Shown here: positions 16,930 through 25,574 of the stretch, piece by piece
How positions within the stretch are numbered: the stretch's first letter is position 1
How the letters are laid out: each line of letters starts with the position of its first letter
Assembly: GCA_963834445.1 (NCBI GenBank)
Contig: CAWIBU010000007.1
Span: 186,001 to 250,000, forward strand
DNA: 64,000 nucleotides
DNA from: PALSA-350 sp963834445
Lineage (GTDB): Bacteria > Acidobacteriota > Terriglobia > Terriglobales > Acidobacteriaceae
Direction: 5' to 3'
The notes under the pieces: model-generated
What the model saw: only the letters and a program-made list of their open reading frames with translations
Database searches by the model: none
What the model was told of the DNA's origin: nothing
Made by a program: the position numbers and the translations under genes

Positions 16930-16947
16930 CTATCACGTTGGTGATAG
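16930..16947. promoter_or_regulatory. Perfect palindrome next to the ribosome site of receptor 2
   Basis: CTATCAC-GTTG-GTGATAG, seven paired bases with a four-base loop. It ends exactly where the Shine-Dalgarno run GGGAGGA begins, 16 bases before the ATG of the second TonB receptor. It could be a protein-binding site or a hairpin in the mRNA leader that affects translation. It does not match the 7-13-7 layout of the two candidate NikR sites. Confidence 0.5.
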
Positions 16948-16963
16948 GGAGGACAGTCTGTCT

Positions 16964-19252
16964 ATGCGCAAGCTCGAATGGTTTTGCCCGCTCTTATTTC
17001 TATTTTTCATTTTCGTGATGGTAGATGCGGCACACGCGACTGTCTTTGGTGAAGTGCAGGGCATCGTGCATGATCCGCAGCATCGCCCTATCAGCGGCGC
17101 CGCTGTGGTTCTCAAGAGTGGGACGTCAGCGCTGACGCAATCGACCAGCACCGATCGCGACGGCGGGTTCCGCTTTCAGGCCGTACCGTTTGGCGACTAC
17201 GTTGTTACCGTGACCCAAACCGGCTTCGCCACGTTAACCCAAACTCTCTCGCTCGCCTCGGGCACGTCGCCCATTCTGCATTTTGAACTTTCGCTCGGTG
17301 TGGTGCAGCAGTCCGTCTCGATTGCGAGCCAGGCGGGCTCGGCAAACGTCGACAGCGTGACGCCGACCACCACCTTGAACCGCGAAGACATAGAACGCAC
17401 CCCCGGAGCCGACCGCAGCTATGGCATGGAGATGATCACCGACTATGTCCCCGGCTCGTATATGACGCATGACATGCTGCATATGCGCGGAGGCCACCAG
17501 GTCAGCTGGCTGATTGATGGGGTGGAAATCCCCAACACCAATATCGCCAGCAATATCGGACCACAAATCGATCCCGGGGATATCGATTATCTTGAGGTGC
17601 AGCGGGGCAGCTACAACGCCGACGTGGGCGACCGCACGTACGGTGTCTTCAACATTTCACCCCGCACCGGCTTTGAACGCAACCGCCAGGCGGAGTTGGT
17701 GCTGAGCGCTGGTAGCTTTTTGCAAACGAATGTGCGGCTCAACGTGGGCGACCACTCGGAGAAATTCGCTTACTATGCAAGTCTCAATGGCAACCGTACC
17801 GGCTACGGACTCGCCCCGCCGGTCGGCGAGGTATTGCACGACGCGGCCAACGGCTATGGTGGATTTGCATCCCTGATCTTTAACCGCACCCCGCGCGATC
17901 AGCTGCGTCTGGTCAGCCAGCTGCGCACGGACTATTTTCAAATTCCCTACGATCCCGATGCGAACAGCTACGGCAATCAATTGATTCCGTCCTACGGCCT
18001 GCGCGATGGGCAGCATGAGACAGATGGGCTGAGCGCTTTTACCTGGGCCCATACCTTCAACGCAGCGACGCTGCTTGAGGTTTCACCGTTCTACCACTAC
18101 AACCAGGCCAATTACGAATCCAATCCCAATGATTTTCCCGTGGCCACCACTTCGGATCGTGCCTCGCACTACGCAGGCGTGCAGGCCAACATCACTACCA
18201 ACGTCGCCAGAAACACGATCCAGGGCGGTGTCTATAGCTGGGGCCAGCATGACAGCTATGTTTTTGCCTCGATCTTCAACGACGGTAGTTTTCCCAATTT
18301 TCACATTCCTGACTCGGCGGCGGGCGGCCTGGTGGAGGAATATATCTCAGATAACTTCAAAGCTACCCCCTGGCTTACGCTCATCGCGGGTCTGCGCCAG
18401 GCGAATTTCATCTCCACGTTCACTGAAACTGAGATCGATCCGCGTGCCGGTGCGGCGATCGAGATACCTAAGCTGCACTGGGTGGTGCGCGGATTCTACG
18501 GCCGCTTTTATCAGCCTCCACCACTCTTGACCGCCTCGGGGCCGGTGGTCAATTACGCCAACGCGAACAACACCAGCTTCGTTCCGCTGCATGGTGAGCG
18601 GGATGAAGAGTCGCAGTTTGGCGTGCAGATCCCGTTCAGAGGCTGGATGCTCGATGCGGATACGTTTCAGAATCGGGTGAATAATTTTCTTGACCACTCG
18701 AATATTGGCGCTTCCAGCATCTACTATCCGGTGACCGTCGATGGGGCGCTGGTCCAGGCCTGGGAGTTGACGCTGCACTCGCCGCGCGTCTGGCGTTTTG
18801 GGCAGGCGCATCTTGCCTACTCCAACCAGATCGCGCGCCAGCGCGGCAACATCACCGGCGGTCTCGTTTGCATTCCGCTTGGCTCCCCCGCTTGTGATGC
18901 CGGTGAAGCCTATACGCCGGTGGACCATGACCAGCGCAATACGCTGAACCTGGGTTTCAACGCAACCCTGCCGTGGCATATCGACGGTTCGACCAATGTT
19001 TATTACGGTTCCGGTTTCACAAATGGATATCCTGGTCCACCGTCGCCCTACAACGGCGACTACCTGCCCGGCCACACGACGTTCGATCTGACCCTGGGTA
19101 AGAGAATCAGCGACAACCTCTCGGTTTCGGTGACCGCGCTGAACGCGGCCAATCGCAGGATTCTTCTCGACAACAGTCTTACCTTCGGAGGATTTCATTA
19201 CAACGATCCCCGCCAGATTTACGGCGAGGTGCGTTACCGCTTCAAGTACTAG
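16964..19252 (+). CDS. TonB-dependent receptor with His/Met-rich plug loop (receptor 2)
   Basis: 762-residue outer-membrane receptor. Signal peptide about 1-26 (ending AHA), carboxypeptidase-regulatory-like domain about 28-110 (VQGIVHDPQHRPISGAAVVL), plug about 125-235, barrel to the end (YGEVRYRFKY, aromatic last residue). The plug has YMTHDMLHMRGGHQV at about 166-180, replacing the usual IRG segment with a run containing three Met and three His. GGGAGGA precedes ATG 16964 and a palindrome adjoins it. It runs in the same direction as the CCRR protein upstream and the NiCoT permease downstream. The metal-like loop and the nikR context suggest a nickel-complex receptor; this is inferred. Confidence 0.88.
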   Translation: MRKLEWFCPLLFLFFIFVMVDAAHATVFGEVQGIVHDPQHRPISGAAVVLKSGTSALTQSTSTDRDGGFRFQAVPFGDYVVTVTQTGFATLTQTLSLASGTSPILHFELSLGVVQQSVSIASQAGSANVDSVTPTTTLNREDIERTPGADRSYGMEMITDYVPGSYMTHDMLHMRGGHQVSWLIDGVEIPNTNIASNIGPQIDPGDIDYLEVQRGSYNADVGDRTYGVFNISPRTGFERNRQAELVLSAGSFLQTNVRLNVGDHSEKFAYYASLNGNRTGYGLAPPVGEVLHDAANGYGGFASLIFNRTPRDQLRLVSQLRTDYFQIPYDPDANSYGNQLIPSYGLRDGQHETDGLSAFTWAHTFNAATLLEVSPFYHYNQANYESNPNDFPVATTSDRASHYAGVQANITTNVARNTIQGGVYSWGQHDSYVFASIFNDGSFPNFHIPDSAAGGLVEEYISDNFKATPWLTLIAGLRQANFISTFTETEIDPRAGAAIEIPKLHWVVRGFYGRFYQPPPLLTASGPVVNYANANNTSFVPLHGERDEESQFGVQIPFRGWMLDADTFQNRVNNFLDHSNIGASSIYYPVTVDGALVQAWELTLHSPRVWRFGQAHLAYSNQIARQRGNITGGLVCIPLGSPACDAGEAYTPVDHDQRNTLNLGFNATLPWHIDGSTNVYYGSGFTNGYPGPPSPYNGDYLPGHTTFDLTLGKRISDNLSVSVTALNAANRRILLDNSLTFGGFHYNDPRQIYGEVRYRFKY

Positions 19253-19800
19253 CGTAGTGCGTCACCGATTGAGTCGTTTATCCAGTCTTGATCGGCCACA
19301 AATGCGCCCCATACCCCCGGATTTCCTGTGAAGCACTGCTAGCTGGCCGGGAGGACCGCAGATCTCTCCACTCCGCTGCGCTCCGGTCGAGATGACAAAT
19401 CTGAGATTTGCGTCCAGCGAAGGCGTCCAAGTAGCGACATCCCTGGCAGGCGTTGATCTCAGATTTGTCATCTCGACCGGAGTTTTCATGGGCCTGCGGC
19501 CCACCCAAGGAGATGAAAAACGGCTTCTGTTCAGCCAATCTTCTCTCCCTGGAAGCGCCACCTTCCCCCCTTGTCATCCCGACCGGAGCGCAGCGTAGTG
19601 GAGGGATCTCTGTGCGGATGCTCTTTCTTGGGAATGTTTTTCGAGAGAGCGTAGCGGGGTGGAGAGATCTGCGGTCCTCCCGGCCAGCTAGCAGTGCTTC
19701 ACAGGAAATCCGGGGGTATGGGGTACCCGTCCAGCGGGTAGGGGCTGTGTCACTGCGTGGATTTTTCCGCAGCCTGCTTGTCCCCCGCGGCTCTGTCAAT
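19253..19800. repeat. Intergenic repeat block with long inverted arms
   Basis: A 73-base arm at 19307-19379 (starting CCCCATACCCCCGG) is repeated in reverse at 19650-19722 with about two differences. Within the enclosed region a second pair, GAGATGACAAATCTGAGAT (about 19389) and its inverse (about 19458), forms a 19-base stem. Blocks with CCGGTCG-AGATGACAAAT and GTCATCCCGACCGGAGCGCA belong to the same family as the repeats at 6186 and 33.8 kb. The motif GTTTATCCAGTCTTG (about 19278) also occurs at 6018. A GGCTGCGGAAAAA end, inverted, lies near 19762. Open frames here on both strands are repeat-derived. Confidence 0.85.
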
Positions 19801-19834
19801 TCAGCTGGTACAGGCCGCTAGTCTTCTCGCTGCC

Positions 19835-19861
19835 GTGATACGTTTATGAAAGTCGTATTAC
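19835..19861. promoter_or_regulatory. Candidate NikR operator upstream of nickel permease
   Basis: GTGATAC-N13-GTATTAC, a near-perfect inverted repeat (one mismatch in the seven-base arms, and the adjoining G/C pair also matches). It lies 13 bases before the proposed start of the NiCoT permease, where a bound repressor would block expression. Same 7-13-7 geometry as the site at 16174-16200. Confidence 0.6.
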
Positions 19862-19874
19862 GGCGGGGGATGGT

Positions 19875-20954
19875 TTGCGAACGTTCTTGAACGATGACGC
19901 TGGCAATACCCGAAACAAGGTGTTGGGAATTTACAGCGTGCTGTTGGTGTTCAACGGAGCTGCCTGGCTCTGGGCTACTTTAGCCTTACGTCATTTTCCG
20001 GTGTTGCTGGGCACGGCCTTTCTGGCCTACAGCTTCGGTCTGCGCCACGCCGTGGATGCGGATCACATCGCAGCGATCGACAATGTAACCCGCAAGCTGA
20101 TGCAGGAAGGGAAGCGGCCGGTCGCGGTCGGATTCCTGTTTTCCCTGGGCCACTCGACAGTTGTACTGCTGGGCTCGGTTACCATCGCCTGGGGCGCGCT
20201 CACTTTGCAGCACCGCCTGGATACGGTGAGGGCAATCGGCGGCGTGGTCGGCACCCTGGTCTCGACCGTCTTCCTGTTTGGGCTGGCGGCCATGAACCTG
20301 GTCATCCTGCGCTCCATCTGGCGAACGTTTGTCAAGGTGCGCGCAGGCGAGCCGTACGTCGCCGAAGATCTGGATTTGCTGCTGGGCAATCGGGGATTGC
20401 TGGCGCGTATCTTTCGCCCCATGTTCCACCTCATCACGCGCAGTTGGCATATGTACCCGCTGGGCTTTTTGTTTGGCCTCGGGTTCGATACGGCGACCGA
20501 GATCGGTGTGTTAGGTATCTCCGCGGCCGAGGCCGCCAAGGGCCTGCCGCTGGGCTCAATTCTGATTTTTCCCACCTTGTTTGCCGCGGGCATGTCATTG
20601 ATTGACACGACCGACAACATCCTGATGCTAGGCGCCTACGGATGGGCCTTCGTCAAGCCAATTCGCAAGCTCTATTACAACCTCACCATCACCAGTGTCT
20701 CGGTCGTGGTTGCGCTGGCGGTGGGTGGCATTGAGGCGCTGGGTCTGCTGGGTGGGCGCTTCCACTGGAAGGGAAGTTTCTGGGGCGCCGTGGTCCGGTT
20801 GAACGAGAACTTTGGCACGCTGGGCTATTTTATTGTCGGGCTGTTTGTGGTGAGCTGGATTGTGTCCGTGCTTTTTTACAAATGGCGGCGATTCGACGAG
20901 ATCGCGCCAGCCGCGCCTCAGGCCCACGTAAGCCCTGTAGAGCGAGCGTCGTAG
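19875..20954 (+). CDS. hoxN: Nickel/cobalt permease, NiCoT family (HoxN/NixA type)
   Basis: Eight-segment high-affinity nickel uptake permease, 359 residues. All signature motifs are present: RHAVDADHIAAIDN (residues 57-70), FSLGHSTVV, LGFDTATEIG and GMSLIDTTDN. The start is taken as TTG 19875, four bases after GGGGGA; a later TTG at 19887 is possible. A candidate NikR operator lies immediately upstream, and nikR with two TonB receptors sits on the same side of the window, so this is the inner-membrane step of the nickel uptake path. It converges on the TPR gene 33 bases downstream. Confidence 0.94.
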   Translation: MRTFLNDDAGNTRNKVLGIYSVLLVFNGAAWLWATLALRHFPVLLGTAFLAYSFGLRHAVDADHIAAIDNVTRKLMQEGKRPVAVGFLFSLGHSTVVLLGSVTIAWGALTLQHRLDTVRAIGGVVGTLVSTVFLFGLAAMNLVILRSIWRTFVKVRAGEPYVAEDLDLLLGNRGLLARIFRPMFHLITRSWHMYPLGFLFGLGFDTATEIGVLGISAAEAAKGLPLGSILIFPTLFAAGMSLIDTTDNILMLGAYGWAFVKPIRKLYYNLTITSVSVVVALAVGGIEALGLLGGRFHWKGSFWGAVVRLNENFGTLGYFIVGLFVVSWIVSVLFYKWRRFDEIAPAAPQAHVSPVERAS

Positions 20955-20987
20955 CGCAACACCCACGAACCGTATCGGTGATGGTTG

Positions 20988-23036
20988 CTAAAGCGCGGCG
21001 TATTCGGCTTTCGCCTGGGCAGTCACGGGCAGGCCGGCATCGGCATCCTTCCATTCCTGAAAGAATTTTTCATAGGCCGCTTTGGCGTTGGCCTTGTCTC
21101 CGGCCATGGCGTAAGCCCGGCCCAGCCCCAGCAGCGCGAGCGGGTAGTTGTTCTGGGGAAAGGCCATGTTGTTGGCGTTGGTAAAGCTGGCGCCCTTGAA
21201 TTTAGTCGCGGCCTGGAAGGCCGCAATGGCATTGCTCGCGTCGTGCAGCTGCAGCCAGGCCAGACCGCGCAGATAGGGTCCTGGCGAAGAGTGGTCGAAC
21301 GCCTGGCCTTTGGCCAGCAGATCCAACGCCTTGCGCGCTTCCCCTGCCTGCAGGGCGATAAAGGCCGTTGCCTGGGGCACGCATATCTGTTGCACCAGCG
21401 TGTCGTCGGGATATTTCTTTTCCAACGCCACCAGTGCGGGTAACGCCGGCTTACCCTCTCCGCAGAACGCTTGCGTCGCGGCTGCGGCAATCTGCGTCGC
21501 TTTGCCTTTGTCCACCGCCAGCGCCTGCTTCACCGCGCCCTGCGGATCCTGGCAGTGCTGCGCCGGCCAGCCAACATAAGCGGCGTTGAGCAAGAACAAC
21601 GCCTGCGCGTCCGGCGCCTTGGCATTCCCGGCCTGACCGGCGGCCTGCTCGAGCGTCGCCGCAGCGCCCTGGAACTGTCCCCACTGCGCCTGGATGTTGG
21701 CCCATCGCCCGGTCAGCTCGAACTGATCGGGGCGTCCGGGCGCCTCCGCCATAATTTTTTGTATGGCCGCTGTATCTCGGGTGGCCCCATACAGCGACAT
21801 GGAGTCGCCCAGCAGGTCGGTGCCGTTGATGGCGGCCCGGCTTGCCTCCGCTATATAGTTGCGCGCCTTGTCGAACTGGTCCATTGAGGTATAGACCACT
21901 ACGATGTTCGACAACGCGAGCGCTTGATTCTGCTGCATCGCCAGGGCTTTCAGCAGAATCTGTTCTGCCTTTTCCGGCGCGTCTCCAGCATAGAGATCGC
22001 CCAGGTTGACGTAGTTATCGATCTCCAGCGGATACTCCTGCACCGCTACCTGGAGCGTTTCCGCGGCTTTTTCACGGTCTCCCAATACTGTTTCGTAGTA
22101 ATGGCCCTCAATATAAAACCGTTCGCGCTCGCTCACATTTCCGCTCAGCTCGTGCGCCCGGGTGAAATATTCGATGGCTTTGCCGGTCTGGCCGCTATTC
22201 AGGTAGATCACTCCCAGCCGGGCCCACGCCATGGCCAACCTGGGATCGAGCGCCACGGCCCGTTTGTAGTGGTCCTGCGCTTCGGGAATGTCGCTGTCTC
22301 TGGAATGGGCTTCATCGCCCAGCGCATAGGCACGAAAGGCCTCCAGCGACGGCGTGGTTGCCTGGCCGAACGGCGTATTCAGCTTCTGAATGCTGGCCAG
22401 ACTTTCCCCCAGTCTGGCCCGCATCTGGGCGGCGGCCGCGTTGAGTGCGTCCAACACTTTTTCTTTGCCCGAGGCCTGGGTCTGCACGCTGGCGATCTGG
22501 TCTCCGGTGGCGGTCTTCTGCGCGGCCAGAGTAAGGATGTAGTCGCTCCCCAGGCTGGCAATGGTGCCGGTGAGGATGGCCTTGATGCCCTCGCGCTCGC
22601 CGATCTCGCGCGCAATGGCCGGGGTGATTGCGTCGTCCGGCTTCTTGCCCAGATACTGCAGGCTCTGCCGCAGGTGCTGTGCGCTCACAATATCGAGCAC
22701 CGGCGACTGGCCCAGTTGTACGGTTAAGGCCTGGTTGAGGGTGGTCTGAAAGACCGGGTCGCCGGTCTGGTTCACAAAGTCGGCCACAATAATGGCATTC
22801 TTGGCGGCCGCCGGGGCCGGTCCGGTGGGCGGTACGGTTGCGATTCCCGGCGTAACCGTGGTCCGATGGTTCCACCACGCGAACGCTGCAGCGAGCAGCA
22901 GGATCGTGGCGACAGCCAGCAGGAGCGGCAGACGGAGGGTTTTTGCCGAGGCGGGCAAAGGCCGCACCATGGGAGGCGGCTCGATCGGGAGCATGGTGTG
23001 GAGTCCACTCATCGTCGCATTCTCACGCCGAGCCAT
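20988..23036 (-). CDS. Membrane-anchored TPR protein, partner or continuation of the kinase
   Basis: 682 residues from ATG 23036: a short cytosolic stretch, one membrane segment (about 36-57, LPLLLAVATILLLAAAFAWW), then a TolB-like amino-terminal domain (IIVADFVNQTGDPVFQTTLNQAL, with TGTIASLGSDYILTL) and a long run of tetratricopeptide repeats to the end. Such a tail is commonly fused to Ser/Thr kinases in acidobacteria. The frame overlaps the kinase gene by 14 bases in the next reading frame, and is open upstream to 23132, so either two coupled genes or one gene split by a frameshift is possible. No ribosome site is evident at the ATG, which leans toward a split. Confidence 0.8.
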   Translation of the reverse strand: MARRENATMSGLHTMLPIEPPPMVRPLPASAKTLRLPLLLAVATILLLAAAFAWWNHRTTVTPGIATVPPTGPAPAAAKNAIIVADFVNQTGDPVFQTTLNQALTVQLGQSPVLDIVSAQHLRQSLQYLGKKPDDAITPAIAREIGEREGIKAILTGTIASLGSDYILTLAAQKTATGDQIASVQTQASGKEKVLDALNAAAAQMRARLGESLASIQKLNTPFGQATTPSLEAFRAYALGDEAHSRDSDIPEAQDHYKRAVALDPRLAMAWARLGVIYLNSGQTGKAIEYFTRAHELSGNVSERERFYIEGHYYETVLGDREKAAETLQVAVQEYPLEIDNYVNLGDLYAGDAPEKAEQILLKALAMQQNQALALSNIVVVYTSMDQFDKARNYIAEASRAAINGTDLLGDSMSLYGATRDTAAIQKIMAEAPGRPDQFELTGRWANIQAQWGQFQGAAATLEQAAGQAGNAKAPDAQALFLLNAAYVGWPAQHCQDPQGAVKQALAVDKGKATQIAAAATQAFCGEGKPALPALVALEKKYPDDTLVQQICVPQATAFIALQAGEARKALDLLAKGQAFDHSSPGPYLRGLAWLQLHDASNAIAAFQAATKFKGASFTNANNMAFPQNNYPLALLGLGRAYAMAGDKANAKAAYEKFFQEWKDADAGLPVTAQAKAEYAAL

Positions 23037-23982
23037 GAGAAAGCTGGTCATCCAATCTCTCGAGGTCCTGCAGCACCTGCTCCGCGGTTTGGTATCTCTG
23101 CTCCTTTTCCCTGGCCAACAGCCGGGCGACAATGGCGTCCAGTGCCGCCGGCATGGTGCGGTTTACTTCGCTTACGGGCCCTGGCGGCTTAGTTATCAGC
23201 GGTGTAAAAGGCTTGTTCCCCGTGGCCATCTCGTACATCACGACGCCCAAGGAGAACAGATCCGTGCGCGCGTCCAGGGGGCCGCCTTTGGACTGCTCGG
23301 GAGACATGTACGCCGCCGTCCCCGGGGTCACGCCGGCCACGGTGAGGTCGGCGGCTCCGGTTTCGGCAGCGGACGAAGGGCCGGCAAAGGCCGTCGCGTC
23401 CTGCACATCGCCGCCCTGCTTCTTGGCCAGCCCGAAATCAAGGACCTTGATCTGCTTGACCCCGCGGGCGCCCTCGTGGATAAAGATGTTCGCCGGCTTG
23501 ATGTCGCGGTGAATGATGCCCTGGGCATGCGCGGCGGCGAGCGCTGAGGCCACCTGCCGGCTATACGCAACTACATCGGTTGCAGACAACGGGCCGCGCC
23601 ACAACGCCTCCTTGAGCGTCTCGCCGCGCAGCAGTTCCATCACCAGGTAGGGGCCCGCGGCCTGCTCGCCGATGTCATAGATGGTGCAGATATTGGGGTG
23701 GTTCAAAGAGCTGGCTGATTGCGCCTCACGCAGAAAGCGCCGGTGCGAGAGAGTTCCGAGTGCGGTGGCGGTAGCGCTCGGAATCGAGGGTCCCGCTGAT
23801 GTTCCCGCGGAGGTGCTCCCGCTGCCGAAGGTATCGACCAGGTAGCGGTCCGACACCAGCTTGATCGCAACATCGCGGCCCAGGCGCGTGTCTTGCCCGC
23901 GGTAGACATCGCCCATGCCTCCGGAGCCAATCTGGTCCAAAACCCGATAGGGCCCGAACTGTGTGCCGTGCGGTATCGTCAT
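23023..23982 (-). CDS. Ser/Thr protein kinase domain protein (PknB-like)
   Basis: 319 residues containing a complete Hanks-type kinase domain (about 10-310): IGSGGMGDVY glycine loop, Lys41 in DVAIKL, HRDIKPANIF catalytic loop, VLDFGLA, and PGTAAYMSPEQSKGG. A Ser/Gly/Thr-rich insertion of about 30 residues (SGSTSAGTSAGPS) lies between the catalytic lysine and the alpha-C glutamate region. The protein ends just after the domain, without the membrane segment that this type usually has; that segment is at the start of the overlapping downstream frame. It is therefore likely to act together with, or to have once been one chain with, the TPR protein. Confidence 0.9.
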   Translation of the reverse strand: MTIPHGTQFGPYRVLDQIGSGGMGDVYRGQDTRLGRDVAIKLVSDRYLVDTFGSGSTSAGTSAGPSIPSATATALGTLSHRRFLREAQSASSLNHPNICTIYDIGEQAAGPYLVMELLRGETLKEALWRGPLSATDVVAYSRQVASALAAAHAQGIIHRDIKPANIFIHEGARGVKQIKVLDFGLAKKQGGDVQDATAFAGPSSAAETGAADLTVAGVTPGTAAYMSPEQSKGGPLDARTDLFSLGVVMYEMATGNKPFTPLITKPPGPVSEVNRTMPAALDAIVARLLAREKEQRYQTAEQVLQDLERLDDQLSHGSA

Positions 23983-24126
23983 GTGCCTCGGGCAATCAAC
24001 GACAGCAGTAAATGGAGGTTTGCACGAAGTGTATCAGCGTCCTTGCCGGCGCGCTGTTGCCTGGCCGGGCCAAATTGAAAAATCTCGACTAACCTCGGTC
24101 TGGCGTTTGAGACCTGGGCGCGCGCG

Positions 24127-24161
24127 AAAAAAGCCCCAGTTCTCAAAGGCGAGAGCTGGGG
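24127..24161 (-). terminator. Rho-independent terminator of the aspartate aminotransferase gene
   Basis: On the minus strand: CCCCAGCTCTC-GCCTTT-GAGAACTGGGG followed by CTTTTTT. The eleven-base stem has a single G-T pair and is followed by a T run, 29 bases after the aminotransferase stop. Confidence 0.88.
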
Positions 24162-24189
24162 TACCCGTACCATCCGGAGCGTGTTCAGT

Positions 24190-25476
24190 TTATGCCTGGC
24201 GCGAGCTCGCGGCGGCCAGCAACACGCAGATCGCCAGACCTTCCGCGGCCTGCGCTACTTCTGCTAACTCCGGGAACGTCGGGGCAATGCGGATGATGCG
24301 GTCTTCCGGGTCCTTTCCGTACGGGTGCGTTGCTCCCGCCGGGGTCAGCACGACCCCGGCTTCTTTGGCCAGCGCAATGATGCGCTTGGCGCAGCCTTCT
24401 GGTACTTCCAGGCTAATGAAGTAACCACCTTTCGGCCTGGTCCAACGCACCCCGGGAGTACCAGCCAGCTTCTCGTCAAAGATGTCGAGCACCTTTTGGA
24501 ACTTGGGCGCGATCAGAGCCCTTTGCTGGTTCATCAAGCGCGCGATGGCTGCCGGTTCCTTCAGAAAACGAACATGGCGCAACTGGTTAAGCTTGTCCGG
24601 ACCGATGGTCCGCGGGAGGAGCCGGGCAATCAACCACTTCACGTTGTCCTTTGACGCGGCAAATAAGGCGAGGCCGGCGCCGGGAAGTGTGATCTTGGAA
24701 GTGGAGGCGAAGACAAACGCGCGATTGGGATTGCCGTGGCGCGCGCACAACTCCAGCACATTGGCAATCTCCACAGGTTCATCGGTGAGGTGATGCACCG
24801 CATAGGCATTGTCCCAATACAAACGGAAGTCGGGCGCTGCGGTCTGCATGGACGCAAGGCGCTCGATGGTTGCGTCCGAGTACACCGTGCCCGTTGGATT
24901 GCTGTATTTCGGAACACACCACATGCCCTTGATCGACTGATCCGCGGCTACCAGCTGCTCCACTTCGTCCATGTCTGGTCCTGCTTCATCGAACGAAACC
25001 GGAATCATACGGATGCCGTAATCCTCACAGATCTTGAAGTGCCGGTCGTAGCCGGGAACCGGGCACAGGAACGAAATCTCGCCCTGCTGCGACCAGGGGG
25101 TTGCGCTATCGCAGGTCCCTTTAAGCAGCGCATAGACGAGGGTATCGTGCATCAGTGCGAGGCTCGAGTTATTGGCGGCGACGATCTGCTCGGCCGGTGC
25201 GCCCATCATGGAGGCGAAGAGACGGCGTACTTCCAGCAGCCCCTGCAGGCCACCATAGTTGCGGCAATCAACCGCACCCTCGGCAACATAATCCTCGCCG
25301 CCAGGCAGCGACAGCAATGCATTGCTCAATGCCAGCTGGTCCGGAGCAGGCTTGCCCCGGGTCAGGTCAAGCTTGAGCCCTTTTGCCTTGAACGCATCGT
25401 AATCCTGCTGGAGTTGGTGGCTGGCTGCGGTCATACCCTCGGAGCTGAGCTGCGCGATTTTTGTCATGCTGAACAC
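24190..25476 (-). CDS. Aspartate aminotransferase, type Ic (MocR-like fold I)
   Basis: PLP-dependent aminotransferase of about 428 residues interconverting aspartate/2-oxoglutarate and oxaloacetate/glutamate. It belongs to the subgroup typified by Corynebacterium AspT: DLTRGKPAPDQLALS, LCPVPGYDRHFKICEDYGI, WCVPKYSNPTGTVYSD, YWDNAYAVHHL, and the PLP lysine in FASTSKITLPGAG. The start is set at GTG 25476, five bases after AAAGGA; ATG 25482 and ATG 25467 are alternatives. It is monocistronic, closed by a strong terminator 29 bases after the stop, and divergent from the next gene. Confidence 0.9.
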   Translation of the reverse strand: MFSMTKIAQLSSEGMTAASHQLQQDYDAFKAKGLKLDLTRGKPAPDQLALSNALLSLPGGEDYVAEGAVDCRNYGGLQGLLEVRRLFASMMGAPAEQIVAANNSSLALMHDTLVYALLKGTCDSATPWSQQGEISFLCPVPGYDRHFKICEDYGIRMIPVSFDEAGPDMDEVEQLVAADQSIKGMWCVPKYSNPTGTVYSDATIERLASMQTAAPDFRLYWDNAYAVHHLTDEPVEIANVLELCARHGNPNRAFVFASTSKITLPGAGLALFAASKDNVKWLIARLLPRTIGPDKLNQLRHVRFLKEPAAIARLMNQQRALIAPKFQKVLDIFDEKLAGTPGVRWTRPKGGYFISLEVPEGCAKRIIALAKEAGVVLTPAGATHPYGKDPEDRIIRIAPTFPELAEVAQAAEGLAICVLLAAASSRQA

Positions 25477-25574
25477 ATACATCCTTTCCCTATTTATTAT
25501 GAAGGATTCCCGAAACAAGAATCTGCCTTAACAGCTGCGCGCGAAGGAGCCGCTACCCTCTATGCTGCAGATAG

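Noticed and set aside
16905..16967. Third NikR site of 7-13-7 form before receptor 2
   Set aside because: The halves CTATCAC and GTGATAG point the wrong way and no partner half lies 13 bases off.
19307..19722. Insertion sequence bounded by inverted repeats
   Set aside because: The 270 bases between the arms encode no transposase; kept only as a repeat block.
19278..19821. Frames of 122 and 173 codons on both strands
   Set aside because: They lie in inverted-repeat sequence and encode each other's repeat peptides.
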